DNA from: Acidithiobacillus sulfuriphilus | Lineage (GTDB): Bacteria; Pseudomonadota; Gammaproteobacteria; Acidithiobacillales; Acidithiobacillaceae | DNA length: 64,000 bases | Assembly: GCF_003721225.1 (NCBI RefSeq) | Contig: NZ_RIZI01000192.1 | Coordinates: forward strand, 1-64,000 | Reading direction: 5' to 3' | Part shown: positions 20,002 through 27,980 of the stretch, in pieces | Layout of the letters: each line of letters begins with the position of its first letter | Position numbering within the stretch: the stretch's first letter is position 1 | Program-made: the position numbers and the translations under genes | Notes under the pieces: generated by a model | What the model saw: the letters and a program-made list of their open reading frames with translations, nothing else | Told to the model about the DNA's origin: nothing | The model's database searches: none

Positions 20002-20941
20002 AGGCCTGATCCTGGGGATGGATGTGGGCGGCACCAACCTGCGCCTGGGGGTGTTCCGGGGGGGGGACTGCGTGGCCACGCTGCGCGTGGAGGCCCATCT
20101 GCGCGAGCGGTGTCTGCATGCCGAAAACAGCGCAGCCGCCGAGAGCGCCATACTTGATATCCTGGCCGATGCCATTGTCCAGACCAGGCAGCAGCATCCG
20201 GAGATCCAGGGGGTGGGAATCGCCTTTCCCGGCTTTATCCAGGGAGACGGCACCCTGTTGCAGTCACCGAATCTGCCGGGCTTGCACCATCTGGCCCTGG
20301 GCACGGCCCTGCGGGAGCGCTGCGGCCTGCCCGTTCTGGTGGAGAACGATGCCAATGCCGCAGCCTTCGGCGAGTTTGTGCACGAACGCAGCCGACAGCC
20401 CGGTCTGGAGCACCTCCTCTATGTGGGGCTGGGCACCGGGGTCGGCGGGGGCCTCATCCTCCACGGCCAGCCCTGGCGGGGCGCCCACGGCGCCGCCATG
20501 GAAGTGGGGCACCTCATTGTCGTGCCGGGGGGGCGGCGCTGCGGTTGTGGCAACCAGGGCTGCCTGGAACAGTACGCCTCGGCCACCGGGGTCAAGCTCA
20601 GCTATACCGAGCGCACCGGCCATGCACCGGCCCTGCCGGTCGTCGCCCGACTGGCCCGGGAAGGAAACGCCGATGCCCAGGCGGCCTTCGCTCTGGCCGG
20701 CAATACCCTGGGCCAAGCGCTGGCGCACCTGCTCAAGGTGCTGGACGTCTCCGTGCTACGCCTCGGCGGCGGCATGAGCGCCGCCTGGGATTGCTTCGCC
20801 CCCGCCCTTCAGAAGCGGCTGGAAGCCGACCTCATCCCGGTCCTGCGCGGATCGGTGGACCTCCAGCGCGGCAACGACGACGACCAGGCCGGCATGCGCG
20901 GCGCGGCCCTGCTGGCAGCCGCACGGCAAGGCGGGAGCTGA
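19994..20941 (+). CDS. ROK-family glucokinase
   Basis: A 315-residue ROK-family sugar kinase. It shows the ATP phosphate-1 motif LGMDVGGTNLRLGVF, the sugar-binding block LVENDANAAAFGE with the catalytic Asp, LLYVGLGTGVGGG, EVGHLIV, and the Zn-binding CGCGNQGCLEQYAS motif that marks ROK kinases. There is no helix-turn-helix domain, so it is an enzyme and not a ROK repressor. The ATG at 19994 overlaps the GH57 gene and its stop shares one base with the murI start. In this operon it probably phosphorylates glucose released from glycogen; specificity (glucose, or another hexose) is inferred from context. Confidence 0.88.
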   Translation: MPEGLILGMDVGGTNLRLGVFRGGDCVATLRVEAHLRERCLHAENSAAAESAILDILADAIVQTRQQHPEIQGVGIAFPGFIQGDGTLLQSPNLPGLHHLALGTALRERCGLPVLVENDANAAAFGEFVHERSRQPGLEHLLYVGLGTGVGGGLILHGQPWRGAHGAAMEVGHLIVVPGGRRCGCGNQGCLEQYASATGVKLSYTERTGHAPALPVVARLAREGNADAQAAFALAGNTLGQALAHLLKVLDVSVLRLGGGMSAAWDCFAPALQKRLEADLIPVLRGSVDLQRGNDDDQAGMRGAALLAAARQGGS

Positions 20942-21771
20942 TGCGCATCGGCATCTTCGACTCCGGTATCGGCGGTCTGAGCACCCTGCTGGCCTGCCTG
21001 CGCCGCCTGCCCGATGCCGAATATCTCTTTTATGGCGATACCGCCAACGCCCCCTATGGGGATCAGGACCCCGATACGGTCCTGCGCCTTACCCGCTATG
21101 CCTATGACTGGTTCATCGCCGCCGGTGCCGACGCGGTGGTTCTGGCCTGCAACAGCGCCACCAGCGCCGCCGTAGCACCCTTACGGGAACGCGCCCGGGT
21201 CCCCATCATCGGCATCGAACCGGCGGTAAAAAAGGCCTTGGATGCCCACCCGGAGGGAGGCATCCTCCTCCTCGCCACCCAACTGACGGTGAGCGGAGAA
21301 AAATTGCGCGCCCTGCTCGCCCGCCTGCCGGGAGCCAGCGAGCGGGTGCAGGCCGTGGCCTGCCCGGGACTCATGGAAATCGTCGAATCCCAAGGATCGT
21401 CCCTGGACGGCAGCGTCCGGGCCTACCTGGAACGATATCTCCTTCCCCAACTGCGGGAAACACCCCGGGCGGTGGTCCTGGGCTGCACCCACTACTGCTG
21501 GGTCGACGCCCATATTCAAGCGGCTTTGGGCGGTGACGTGGCCATCGTGGACGGCAATGACGGCGTCGCCCGCCAATTATGGCGGCGTCTGCAGTTGGGG
21601 CCACTGCCGGCCCAGGCTCCGCCCCTGCCCCGCAGCGCCCGCGTCCACTTCCATTTCACCAGCGACAACGCGGATAAAACGCGGCTCGCCACGGACCTCC
21701 TGGCCCGCAGCGAGGTTGCGATCCTGCCCGTGCATCCGTCGCGGCAGGACCCTGGCCAACCCACGCCTTAG
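20941..21771 (+). CDS. murI: Glutamate racemase
   Basis: A 276-residue enzyme converting L- to D-glutamate for peptidoglycan. The N-terminal [24 protein letters not shown], catalytic Cys in [11 protein letters not shown] and the second catalytic Cys in VLGCTHYCW are all present. Start ATG at 20941 overlaps the kinase stop (TGATG). A much longer in-frame extension upstream exists but lies wholly inside the kinase gene and is spurious. It is the last gene of the glgC operon, a cell-wall gene riding on a carbohydrate operon; its stop overlaps the convergent SoxK-like gene by 4 bp. Confidence 0.94.
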   Translation: MRIGIFDSGIGGLSTLLACLRRLPDAEYLFYGDTANAPYGDQDPDTVLRLTRYAYDWFIAAGADAVVLACNSATSAAVAPLRERARVPIIGIEPAVKKALDAHPEGGILLLATQLTVSGEKLRALLARLPGASERVQAVACPGLMEIVESQGSSLDGSVRAYLERYLLPQLRETPRAVVLGCTHYCWVDAHIQAALGGDVAIVDGNDGVARQLWRRLQLGPLPAQAPPLPRSARVHFHFTSDNADKTRLATDLLARSEVAILPVHPSRQDPGQPTP

Positions 21772-22094
21772 TTCAACTGCACGCCCTGATCAGTGATCTT
21801 CACCCCCACTTTCTTGGCCTGCTCCTCGCCCTGGGCATAGGCTAGTTGGGCCAACTCCTCCGCGTGCTTGGCCTTGGCCACGGCCTCGTCATATTTGCCG
21901 GCCTGCTCCGCCGCCTCGGCCTCCTTCAAGACCTTGGGCGTATCCGACCACTGATAATGGATGGCGGCAGTTTTGGCCACGGCCGCCTTGGCGGCGGCAA
22001 TGGCCTGCCCGGCATCGGCAGCCGTGGCGGCAAGGGCGTCCACTCCAAACAACAACACAACGCAAGAAACGATGCCAACGACCGTTTTTTTCAT
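21768..22094 (-). CDS. Small exported protein resembling SoxXA-binding protein SoxK
   Basis: A 108-residue protein with an N-terminal signal (MKKTVVGIVSCVVLLFG, cleavage near ALA-A) and a short helical mature part. The pattern AAKAAVAKTAA then WSDTPKVLKEAEAAEQAGKYDEAVAKAKHA resembles small SoxXA-binding (SoxK) proteins of sulfur oxidisers, which dock to the SoxXA cytochrome in the periplasm. No sox genes are present in this window, so the call is a family resemblance only; it may be a general periplasmic helical protein. The gene is convergent with murI (4-bp overlap) and has GGGAGGAGTG upstream of its ATG. Confidence 0.5.
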   Translation of the reverse strand: MKKTVVGIVSCVVLLFGVDALAATAADAGQAIAAAKAAVAKTAAIHYQWSDTPKVLKEAEAAEQAGKYDEAVAKAKHAEELAQLAYAQGEEQAKKVGVKITDQGVQLN

Positions 22095-22267
22095 GAGTCA
22101 CTCCTCCCGTGAACTTGATTTGCAAAACGCCCACATTCCCGCCCAGCGCAAGGTCCATGCAAGGCATGGCAGTCTTCTAGCAGGATTCATTCCCTACGCT
22201 GATAGCGGCCCTCTCCCCATCCCCAAGGCCCGAATCTGCCAGGGCAGCCTCGTGGGAAAGTCCCTCC

Positions 22268-22285
22268 CTGTCCCATATGGGACAG
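22268..22285. promoter_or_regulatory. Perfect 18-bp palindrome, candidate operator
   Basis: CTGTCCCATATGGGACAG is exactly self-complementary, with its centre between 22276 and 22277. A second partial copy of the half-site (TATCCCATGGG) occurs about 40 bp further on. It lies ~175 bp upstream of the SoxK-like ATG on the minus strand. The length and symmetry suit a dimeric regulator such as a TetR- or GntR-type protein, but no cognate regulator gene is nearby. Confidence 0.4.
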
Positions 22286-22425
22286 ATCCCGGATGGATGG
22301 TCGGGTTTTTTATTCTATATCCCATGGGCGAAAACGGAAAAGCCGAACCCCGAGGGTCATGGTGTGGCAGATAAAGGCTGGCTTGCTCCGCCGCCGCGAA
22401 AAACACATTCCATCTGGATTCCGCA

Positions 22426-22459
22426 GGCGGCAAAAAGCGCAGCCTTTTTACGCTCCGCC
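22426..22459 (-). terminator. Possible terminator of the CMD-family gene
   Basis: On the minus strand, downstream of the stop at 22481, GGCGG (22455-22459 complement) can pair with CCGCC (22426-22430 complement), enclosing an inner AAAAAG/CTTTTT stem. The inner A/T-rich stem and GC-rich outer stem make a two-part hairpin; the T run falls inside the stem and not after it, so the call is weak. Confidence 0.3.
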
Positions 22460-22480
22460 GGAATGAAATGCCGGGAGCGA

Positions 22481-22873
22481 TCAATTTGACTGACCCGCGC
22501 CATCCCGCTCCGCAAAGACCTCTTTGGCCGCAAAGATGCCGTTCAACGCGGCGGGAAACCCCGCATAAACCGCCATTTGGATCAGGATTTCCACCACTTC
22601 CTGCCTTGTGCAGCCGACATTCAGCGCACCGTGGATATGCACCTGGAGTTGAGCTTGCGCATTGCCCAGTGCAGCCAATGCCGCCACCGTGGCGATCTCG
22701 CGTTCCTTGAGCGAGAGAATGCCGCGGGAGTACACATCGCCGAAAGGGAACTCGATGATGAAGCGGGCAAGATCCGGGGCAATGTCCTTCAACGCCTCGA
22801 TTACCCGCTCTCCGGCATGGCCGTCGATCTCTTTGAGCATTTCCCAGCCGCGTTTGTAGCGATCAGATTCCAT
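22481..22873 (-). CDS. Carboxymuconolactone decarboxylase-family (AhpD-like) protein
   Basis: A 130-residue alpha-helical CMD-family protein. ILSLKEREIATVAALAALG and the region NVGCTRQEVVEILIQMAVYAGFP are the family signature; the Cys in NVGCTRQE is at the position of one active-site residue, and there is no clear CxxC pair as in peroxidase-type AhpD, so it may be a decarboxylase-like or thiol-stress protein. The ATG at 22873 has GATGAGGAGT upstream; an earlier in-frame ATG adds an Arg-rich, unlikely N-terminus. A cupin gene lies 154 bp upstream in the same direction, a pairing often seen for this family. Confidence 0.82.
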   Translation of the reverse strand: MESDRYKRGWEMLKEIDGHAGERVIEALKDIAPDLARFIIEFPFGDVYSRGILSLKEREIATVAALAALGNAQAQLQVHIHGALNVGCTRQEVVEILIQMAVYAGFPAALNGIFAAKEVFAERDGAGQSN

Positions 22874-23027
22874 TGGTGACTCCTCATCGGGAGAGGGAAA
22901 AACCGCCACGCGGCTGCGATGCCAATGATCACGCCGGCTCGAGAAGCCGGACGCGTGAGGAAAACGGCCGCCGGAGCGCGCAGCTCGTGGCCCATCCGCG
23001 GAGACCATGGGTCATTGTTGCATGGAC

Positions 23028-23351
23028 TCAGCCCTCGGGGAAGAATACGAAGATTACGCAGCCCTGCCGCGACTGCGGCACGTGCGCCGAACCAACGGGA
23101 TGGTGAATGAAAGTACCCGCCGGATAATCGTGGACACCGTCGTTGAACACGCCCGAGACCACGAAGACCTCCTCTGGACCGGGGGAGTGGGTATCGAGGG
23201 CCGTAAACTTGGCGCCCGCGTCGATTTCGAGAATCTGGGCCTTGGCGCCGTTCGTGCCTTGCCAGAGGATACGCTGGCGAATCCCCGGAAAGATTTCCTT
23301 CCCGGGAAGATCGCGCCAATTCGCCGAAACCACGCCTTCCAGGTTGATCAC
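23028..23351 (-). CDS. Cupin-domain protein (ChrR-cupin-like)
   Basis: A 107-residue single-domain cupin. Metal-binding motif 1 region reads FTALDTHSPGPEEVFVVSG (His and Glu ligands), and motif 2 FIHHPVGSAHVP contains His ligands; the wording is close to the cupin domain of ChrR-type anti-sigma factors but without the N-terminal Zn anti-sigma domain. The GTG at 23351 was chosen because AAGGAGAG lies at ideal spacing before it and the protein then starts like its homologues (INLEGVVSANW). It may act with the adjacent CMD protein in handling reactive small molecules; this is inference from the pairing. Confidence 0.75.
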   Translation of the reverse strand: MINLEGVVSANWRDLPGKEIFPGIRQRILWQGTNGAKAQILEIDAGAKFTALDTHSPGPEEVFVVSGVFNDGVHDYPAGTFIHHPVGSAHVPQSRQGCVIFVFFPEG

Positions 23352-23540
23352 CGGTGCTCTCCTTCGACATGATGCAACATGATCGGGATAGTAAAGAAGC
23401 CTCGCGGCCCCTCCCATGCCGCAGGACGTACGGGTCAGGTATCCGGCGGTCGATGCATTCAATTCCTACCGCGGCGCAAGGCTCGACACTCCCCTATGCT
23501 TGAAGGCGGCCAAGGGGAGCGCCATGGTCCATGGGACGAG

Positions 23541-23867
23541 TTAGTGGTGTTCCACGCTTCGCGCACGGATACGCCGCGCTTGCGGTGCGTCCCGCTTGAC
23601 CGCAGTGTCAGACGCTGCAATGGCTGCCATCAGCGGGAACGCGGAAGGATTGCGGATGGACTCAACGGACAAGTCGATGTCCAAAGAAGGCCAGAAGAGG
23701 TGGTTTTCGGTAGGCCATTCGACTTGGCAAAGCTGCTCGATGGTTGCGCCCAGAAACCACGGGAAATCCGTGAAAGGCAAAAAGAGTTCTTCGTCGGCAA
23801 GCAACAGCCAAAAGCCATGTGGTGAGACATGGGTGACTTCAGCTTGGGAAATGGGTTTTCCAGGCAT
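23541..23867 (-). CDS. DUF2442-domain protein
   Basis: A 108-residue protein of the DUF2442 family: VTHVSPHGFWLLLADEELFLPF then DFPWF, and WPSLDIDLSVESI near the C-terminal end of the domain. DUF2442 genes commonly sit beside DUF4160 genes, as here, and the pair has been proposed as a toxin-antitoxin-like module; biochemical function is unknown to me. The ATG at 23867 overlaps the end of the DUF4160 gene by 29 bp. The last ~25 residues are Arg/Ala-rich and may be an extended tail. Confidence 0.72.
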   Translation of the reverse strand: MPGKPISQAEVTHVSPHGFWLLLADEELFLPFTDFPWFLGATIEQLCQVEWPTENHLFWPSLDIDLSVESIRNPSAFPLMAAIAASDTAVKRDAPQARRIRARSVEHH

Positions 23868-24078
23868 GGATGATTTCCTCCAAGTGAACAGCGATCAGGT
23901 TCTGGGCTTCCTTGATTTGTTTGGGCGAAAGGCCGACGCTCGTTGCCAGCCCCAATTCCGGCGACAACCAGAACTTGGCTTCGCCATCGGGGTGGTTGAC
24001 GTGTACATGCATTCTTGCCTCCTCCCGGGAGAAGAAAAAGAAGCGGAAACCGCCCTCGCGAAAAATCGTCGGTGCCAT
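23839..24078 (-). CDS. DUF4160-domain protein
   Basis: A 79-residue protein with the full DUF4160 pattern: MAPTIFREGGFRFFFFSREE, MHVHVNHPDGEAKFWL, then LSPKQIKEAQNLI and a closing HAWKTHF. It is the upstream partner of the DUF2442 gene. Such pairs are scattered in accessory regions near other toxin-antitoxin genes, which fits the neighbouring antitoxin and broken toxin. No stabilising or toxic role is shown by the sequence itself. Confidence 0.75.
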   Translation of the reverse strand: MAPTIFREGGFRFFFFSREEARMHVHVNHPDGEAKFWLSPELGLATSVGLSPKQIKEAQNLIAVHLEEIIHAWKTHFPS

Positions 24079-24095
24079 GGCAGGATATTAGCAAC

Positions 24096-24383
24096 TCATG
24101 AATGGACGGGAGAAGTTGAGAGCTTTACGCCGAGGGCATGGAGCAGCTTAAGCATCGTGTCATAGCGTGGCTTGGCGCCGGGCGTAAGCGCTTTGTAGAG
24201 GCTCTCGCGCCCAAGGCCAGCATCTTTGGCGAGTTGTGCCATGCCACGAGCGCGCGCCACATCACGTACAGCGGTTAGAAATACATCGGGATTAGGATCT
24301 TCTAGTGCGGCGGTTATGTATTCCGCGATGGTTTCTTCACTATCGAGGTAGTCGGCAGCGTCGAAGGGGGCAAATTTGGCCAT
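24096..24383 (-). CDS. Addiction-module antidote protein (HigA/XRE-like helix-turn-helix)
   Basis: A 95-residue antitoxin of the family that accompanies RelE/ParE-like toxins of the phage Gp49 type. The N-terminal DAADYLDSEETIAEYITAALED and DPDVFLTAVRDVARARG-like segment (seen as PNPDVFLTAVRDVARARG) is characteristic, followed by a helix-turn-helix in MAQLAKDAGLGRESLYKALT and a C-terminal LLHALGVKLS. It appears intact, while its partner toxin immediately upstream is broken. ATG at 24383 lies three bases after the toxin stop, with AAGGAG as ribosome site inside the toxin 3' end. Confidence 0.85.
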   Translation of the reverse strand: MAKFAPFDAADYLDSEETIAEYITAALEDPNPDVFLTAVRDVARARGMAQLAKDAGLGRESLYKALTPGAKPRYDTMLKLLHALGVKLSTSPVHS

Positions 24384-24386
24384 GGT

Positions 24387-24685
24387 TCACTCCTTATCCA
24401 AAGCCCGCGCCATCTCAACGGCGCGTTTGATGTCGCGCTTCTGCGACGACTTGTCGCTAGCCAGCAGAAGCAGATAGACCACCTCACCACGGCGAGTGAA
24501 ATAGACTCGCTAGCCAGGGCCGAAATGAATGCGCATTTCAGAAACCCCTTCGTCCACAGGCTCGCAGTCACCGAAGTTGCCGTGCTCAGCAGACCGAATA
24601 CGGTGAGCTATGCGGGCACGGCCCACCTTTCTTTCAATGCCGTGAACCAAGCATCAAATTCATCAGAGCGGTGAAAGGTGTTCAT
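24387..24685 (-). pseudogene. RelE/ParE-type toxin gene, disrupted by a frameshift and a nonsense codon
   Basis: The reading from ATG 24685 gives MNTFHRSDEFDAWFTALKER, the usual toxin N-terminus. A one-base loss near 24625 is needed to continue into VGRARIAHRIRSAEHGNFGD and VDEGVSEMRIHFGPG. In that frame a TAG (24512-24510) then stands where relatives have a Tyr codon, in GPG-stop-RVYFTRRGEVVYLL, followed by the expected C-terminus SSQKRDIKRAVEMARALDKE. The total of 299 bp confirms a lost base. Two independent lesions make a non-functional toxin likely, leaving the downstream antitoxin as an orphan. Confidence 0.85.
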
Positions 24686-24747
24686 GCAACCCAGCGTATC
24701 CGATCAGATACCGCAATGCAATCATGGCGAGGTAGCCTATCCACGGC

Positions 24748-24915
24748 ATGGGAAGCCTTGAAGTGGAGGGGTACCTCAGCATTTGCCACGGCAAGCGTCA
24801 TCCGGGCGGGTTGAACGCTGGGGATGTGGAGGCGTTCCTTTCCCATCTGGCGGTGGAGGGCCAGGTGGCGGCGTCAACGCAAAATCAAGCGTTGGCGGCC
24901 CTTCTCTTCCTGTAG
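24748..24915 (+). pseudogene. Integron-integrase/tyrosine-recombinase N-terminal fragment
   Basis: A 55-codon plus-strand frame. From about codon 10 it reads [14 protein letters not shown], then [20 protein letters not shown] and QALAALLFL before a TAG. This closely follows the SAM-like core-binding domain of integron integrases (IntI: FHGKRHP..., [11 protein letters not shown]..., [15 protein letters not shown]), the Tyr codon position after FL being the stop here. The first ~10 residues and everything after the stop are lost, so it is a dead stub. Its last 31 bp overlap, antisense, the 3' end of the RND permease gene, which marks a recombination junction. Confidence 0.8.
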
Positions 24916-27900
24916 CGGATAGTCCGCTCCTCTCCTTTCCGTTTTCCCATCCACGCGCTGTAAATCACCGGCGCGAGCCACAAGGACATGAACACGGAGA
25001 GCGTTAACCCGCCCATGACGGCGACGGCCAGGGGCTTGAGGAGGTCCGTGCCCCGCCCTACCCCTACTGCCAGGGGCAGGAAGCCCAAGACGTCGGCGAG
25101 CATGGTCATGAGGATGGGGCGCAGGCGGCTGCGGGCGGCCAGGGCGACCATGGCCGGGCGCGGGCGGGCGCCGCCGAGCTGGCGGGCGCGGGCGAAGATG
25201 AGGATGACGTTGTTGACGGCGATGGCGAAAACCAGCAAGACCCCCAGGAAGGCGGTGCTGTCCAGGTCGATGCCCAGGAGCAGCAGGGCCAGGAGGGCCC
25301 CCGGCGCGGCCAGGGCGATGGCGATCAAGGCGGACGCCGCCGCCCGCTGGCTGGTGAACTGGAAGCCGAGGAGCACCAGCAACAGGGCCAGGGCGCCGGC
25401 CAGGATCAGCGCCATCTCCTGGAAGCTCTGCGCCTGCTGCCGATAATAGCCGCCCAGCACGGTGGTGACATTGGGCGGGAAGTGCATGGCCGCGACCACG
25501 CTGCGGGCCTTCTGGGCCGCGGCGGCGAGGCCCTCGCCGGGCTTCGGCTGCAGCCAGACATAGGCATAGGGCACGAGATTCTGGTGGGTCACGTAGGGCA
25601 CCGCCCCTTGCACATGGACATGGGCGATGCTCGACAAGGGGCTATAGGTCCCGCCGGGCAGGCGGATGGGGAGCGCTTCCATCCCGGCGGGGGTGACGGC
25701 TTGCCCCGCGAGGCTGACGCGGATGGGCAGGATCTGCTCGCCATGCAAGAGGAAGCCAGCCTGCCGGCCCCAGAAGCGCGCCTTGATCTGGTCGGCGAGC
25801 ACCGGCGGCGTGATGCCGTAGATCGCCGCCAAGGGCGAGGGCGTGACTTCGACCTCGGGGCCGGCGGAAGGCGACTTGAATACCACGGACTGGAAGGCAT
25901 GGCTTTGGCGCAGGGCGGCGGCCAGCCGGCCACCCTCGTCACGGAGCATCGTGGAGTCGGAGCCAAAGAGGAAGACCTCCAAAGGGGCATGGGCGCCGGA
26001 GAGATCGCCCAGGCGGTTGACCATCACCTGGGTGGTCTGCACGGCCAGGAGATTGGGCGCCGTCTGCCGGAACTCCCGGAGCAGGACGCCCATGACGGCC
26101 TCGGTGCTTTCCTTGCGGTTTTCTTTGAGGACGATGGAGATGGCCCCCTTGTTGGGGGTGGAGTAGGGATTGTTCAGCCCCCGGCCCACCATCAGCGACA
26201 CCCGCGCCACGTTGGGATTGGCCAGCGCCACGCGCATGAAATCGCGGCCGACGCGGGTGGTTTCCGCCACGCTGCTGCCGACGGGCGTGCGGAAGGGCAC
26301 GGAGATGATGCCTTCGTCCCAGCGCGGCAGGAAGGCTGTGGGCAGGGTACTCACGGCATACCAGCCCACCACCCCCAGCACAACGATGACGGGTATGGCG
26401 AGCCATGGCCGGCGCATCCCGTAGATCAGCGACCGGCTGAAATGCCTATGCAGCCACTGCTCCCCGAGGATGCGGCGGTGCCGGCGGTGCCGCCCGGCGA
26501 GCCAGATCGCCAGCACCGGCGTGACGAAGAGCGCCACCAACTGGGAGGTGACCAGGGCGATGACAATGGCCAGGGCCATGTGGCGGAACAGCAGGCCCAG
26601 CGTGCCCGAGAGGAAGACCAGCGGCAGGAAGATGAGGCAGGAGGTGAGGGTCGCCAGGGTCATGATCGGCAAGATCTCGCTGGCTCGGCGCAGGGCCGTC
26701 CGCCGCCGGGTTTCGATGTCGCCGTGCAAGCCGTGGAGCCCGCGCTCCACCACCACGATGGCATGGTCCACTAGGGCGCCTATGGCCGCCGTCAGGCCGC
26801 CCAGGGTCATGATGTTGAGGCTATAGCCCAGGGCGTGCAGGATGAGAAAAGTGGCGGCTATGGACAAGGGCACCACCACCAGGGTAGCCAGGGCGCCGTC
26901 CAGACGGCCGAGGAAGGCGAGTACCACCAGCCAGGCGATGAGGCTGCCCAGTCCCAGGGCGATCCAGACGTCCTTGAGGCTGGTGCTGATCAGGTGGCTC
27001 AAGTCATAGATGGGGACCAGCTTCACGCCGGCCGGCAGATGGGCCTGCAACTCCGTGATGCGGCTCTGCACCGCCTTGGCCACCGCCACCTCGTTGGCGC
27101 CGGCCTGGGCCATCACGTCAATCACCATGGCGTGCCGGTAGCCGGCCACCGCCGCATCCCGCAGCAAGGGGGGTGGGCCGACGCTCACCTTTCCCAGCGC
27201 TCCCAGCGGCAGAGGCGTGCGCTCGCCCTGGGCATTGGCCGGCCCCAGGGGCAGGGTCAGCTCGGCCAGGCGGGCCGTATCGACGGGCCGCGGCGTGGTG
27301 GCGACGATGAATTGCTGATGGAAAACGTCCAATACACCGGAGAAGAATGGCCCTTGGGCGGCGCGCAGGGCGCCCACCACCTGTTGGGAATCCAGGTGGT
27401 ACTGCGCCAGGCGCAGGGGGTCCAGGGCGATGTGCACCTCCGGCCAGCCCCGGCCGGTTTCGTCCACCCGATAGACACCGGGCAGTGAGAGGAGGGCCGG
27501 GCGGATCTGGAAGGCGAAGGTGGGCATCATGGCCGAACTGTCCATGTGGTCGGAAACCAGGGCATACTCGGCGAAGGGGTAGATGTTGGGCGCCATGAGG
27601 CGGACGCTCATCCGGGCGCCGGGCGGCAGGGGGATGTGGGCGAGGCGGGCCTGCAGCATGAGATAGGCCGTCTCGGGGTTCACCTTGGGATCGAAATAGA
27701 CATGAATCTTGGACAGACCATTGCCGGTCTGGGAGCGCACCAGGCGCACCCCCGGCTCTCCCTTGGCAGCCTCCTCCAGGGGCCGCGTCACCTCGATCTC
27801 CATGAACTTGACCGGCAGGTTGCCGGCATTGACCAAAACCGAGACCTTGGGGAAGTTCACGTTGGGGAAGACACTCTCGGGCATGGCCCGCAGCGCGAAC

Positions 27901-27980
27901 CAGCCGGCTGCCAGAAGGAGCAGGCCGGACAGGATCACGGAGAAACGGTTCTCCCAGAGAAAGGCAAGATACCGCCTCAT
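24885..27980 (-). CDS. RND-family efflux permease (CusA/CzcA-like)
   Basis: A 1031-residue inner-membrane RND pump with 12 TM segments in two repeats, each with a large periplasmic loop. N-terminal [35 protein letters not shown]4 reads [20 protein letters not shown], keeping the Asp and, seven residues on, the Glu of the proton-relay region of heavy-metal RND pumps, with His after the Asp. The second half repeats at [22 protein letters not shown]. The extreme C-terminus ([16 protein letters not shown]) is encoded antisense to the integrase remnant, so the natural tail was probably replaced. It is operonic with an adaptor (4-bp overlap) and a TolC-type protein. The substrate metal or compound is undecided. 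Confidence 0.88.
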   Translation of the reverse strand: MRRYLAFLWENRFSVILSGLLLLAAGWFALRAMPESVFPNVNFPKVSVLVNAGNLPVKFMEIEVTRPLEEAAKGEPGVRLVRSQTGNGLSKIHVYFDPKVNPETAYLMLQARLAHIPLPPGARMSVRLMAPNIYPFAEYALVSDHMDSSAMMPTFAFQIRPALLSLPGVYRVDETGRGWPEVHIALDPLRLAQYHLDSQQVVGALRAAQGPFFSGVLDVFHQQFIVATTPRPVDTARLAELTLPLGPANAQGERTPLPLGALGKVSVGPPPLLRDAAVAGYRHAMVIDVMAQAGANEVAVAKAVQSRITELQAHLPAGVKLVPIYDLSHLISTSLKDVWIALGLGSLIAWLVVLAFLGRLDGALATLVVVPLSIAATFLILHALGYSLNIMTLGGLTAAIGALVDHAIVVVERGLHGLHGDIETRRRTALRRASEILPIMTLATLTSCLIFLPLVFLSGTLGLLFRHMALAIVIALVTSQLVALFVTPVLAIWLAGRHRRHRRILGEQWLHRHFSRSLIYGMRRPWLAIPVIVVLGVVGWYAVSTLPTAFLPRWDEGIISVPFRTPVGSSVAETTRVGRDFMRVALANPNVARVSLMVGRGLNNPYSTPNKGAISIVLKENRKESTEAVMGVLLREFRQTAPNLLAVQTTQVMVNRLGDLSGAHAPLEVFLFGSDSTMLRDEGGRLAAALRQSHAFQSVVFKSPSAGPEVEVTPSPLAAIYGITPPVLADQIKARFWGRQAGFLLHGEQILPIRVSLAGQAVTPAGMEALPIRLPGGTYSPLSSIAHVHVQGAVPYVTHQNLVPYAYVWLQPKPGEGLAAAAQKARSVVAAMHFPPNVTTVLGGYYRQQAQSFQEMALILAGALALLLVLLGFQFTSQRAAASALIAIALAAPGALLALLLLGIDLDSTAFLGVLLVFAIAVNNVILIFARARQLGGARPRPAMVALAARSRLRPILMTMLADVLGFLPLAVGVGRGTDLLKPLAVAVMGGLTLSVFMSLWLAPVIYSAWMGKRKGEERTIRYRKRRAANA

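Larger units (their letters stand above)
22095..22480. other. 386-bp gene-free stretch with an 18-bp palindrome
   Basis: No credible gene was found. It holds the presumed promoter of the SoxK-like gene, a perfect 18-bp palindrome (22268-22285), a weak stem-loop followed by a T6 run around 22288-22310, and a hairpin near 22426-22459 at the 3' side of the CMD gene. A minus-strand open frame at 22194-22484 has no family resemblance and poor composition, and is taken as chance. Confidence 0.5.

Noticed and set aside
20545-20940. N-terminal extension of murI to 20545
   Set aside because: The extra residues are an out-of-frame reading of the ROK kinase gene; murI starts cleanly at 20941 with MRIGIFDSG.
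22194-22484. 96-codon minus-strand frame in the gene-free gap
   Set aside because: No ribosome site, no family similarity, contains the palindrome and hairpin sequences; probably chance.
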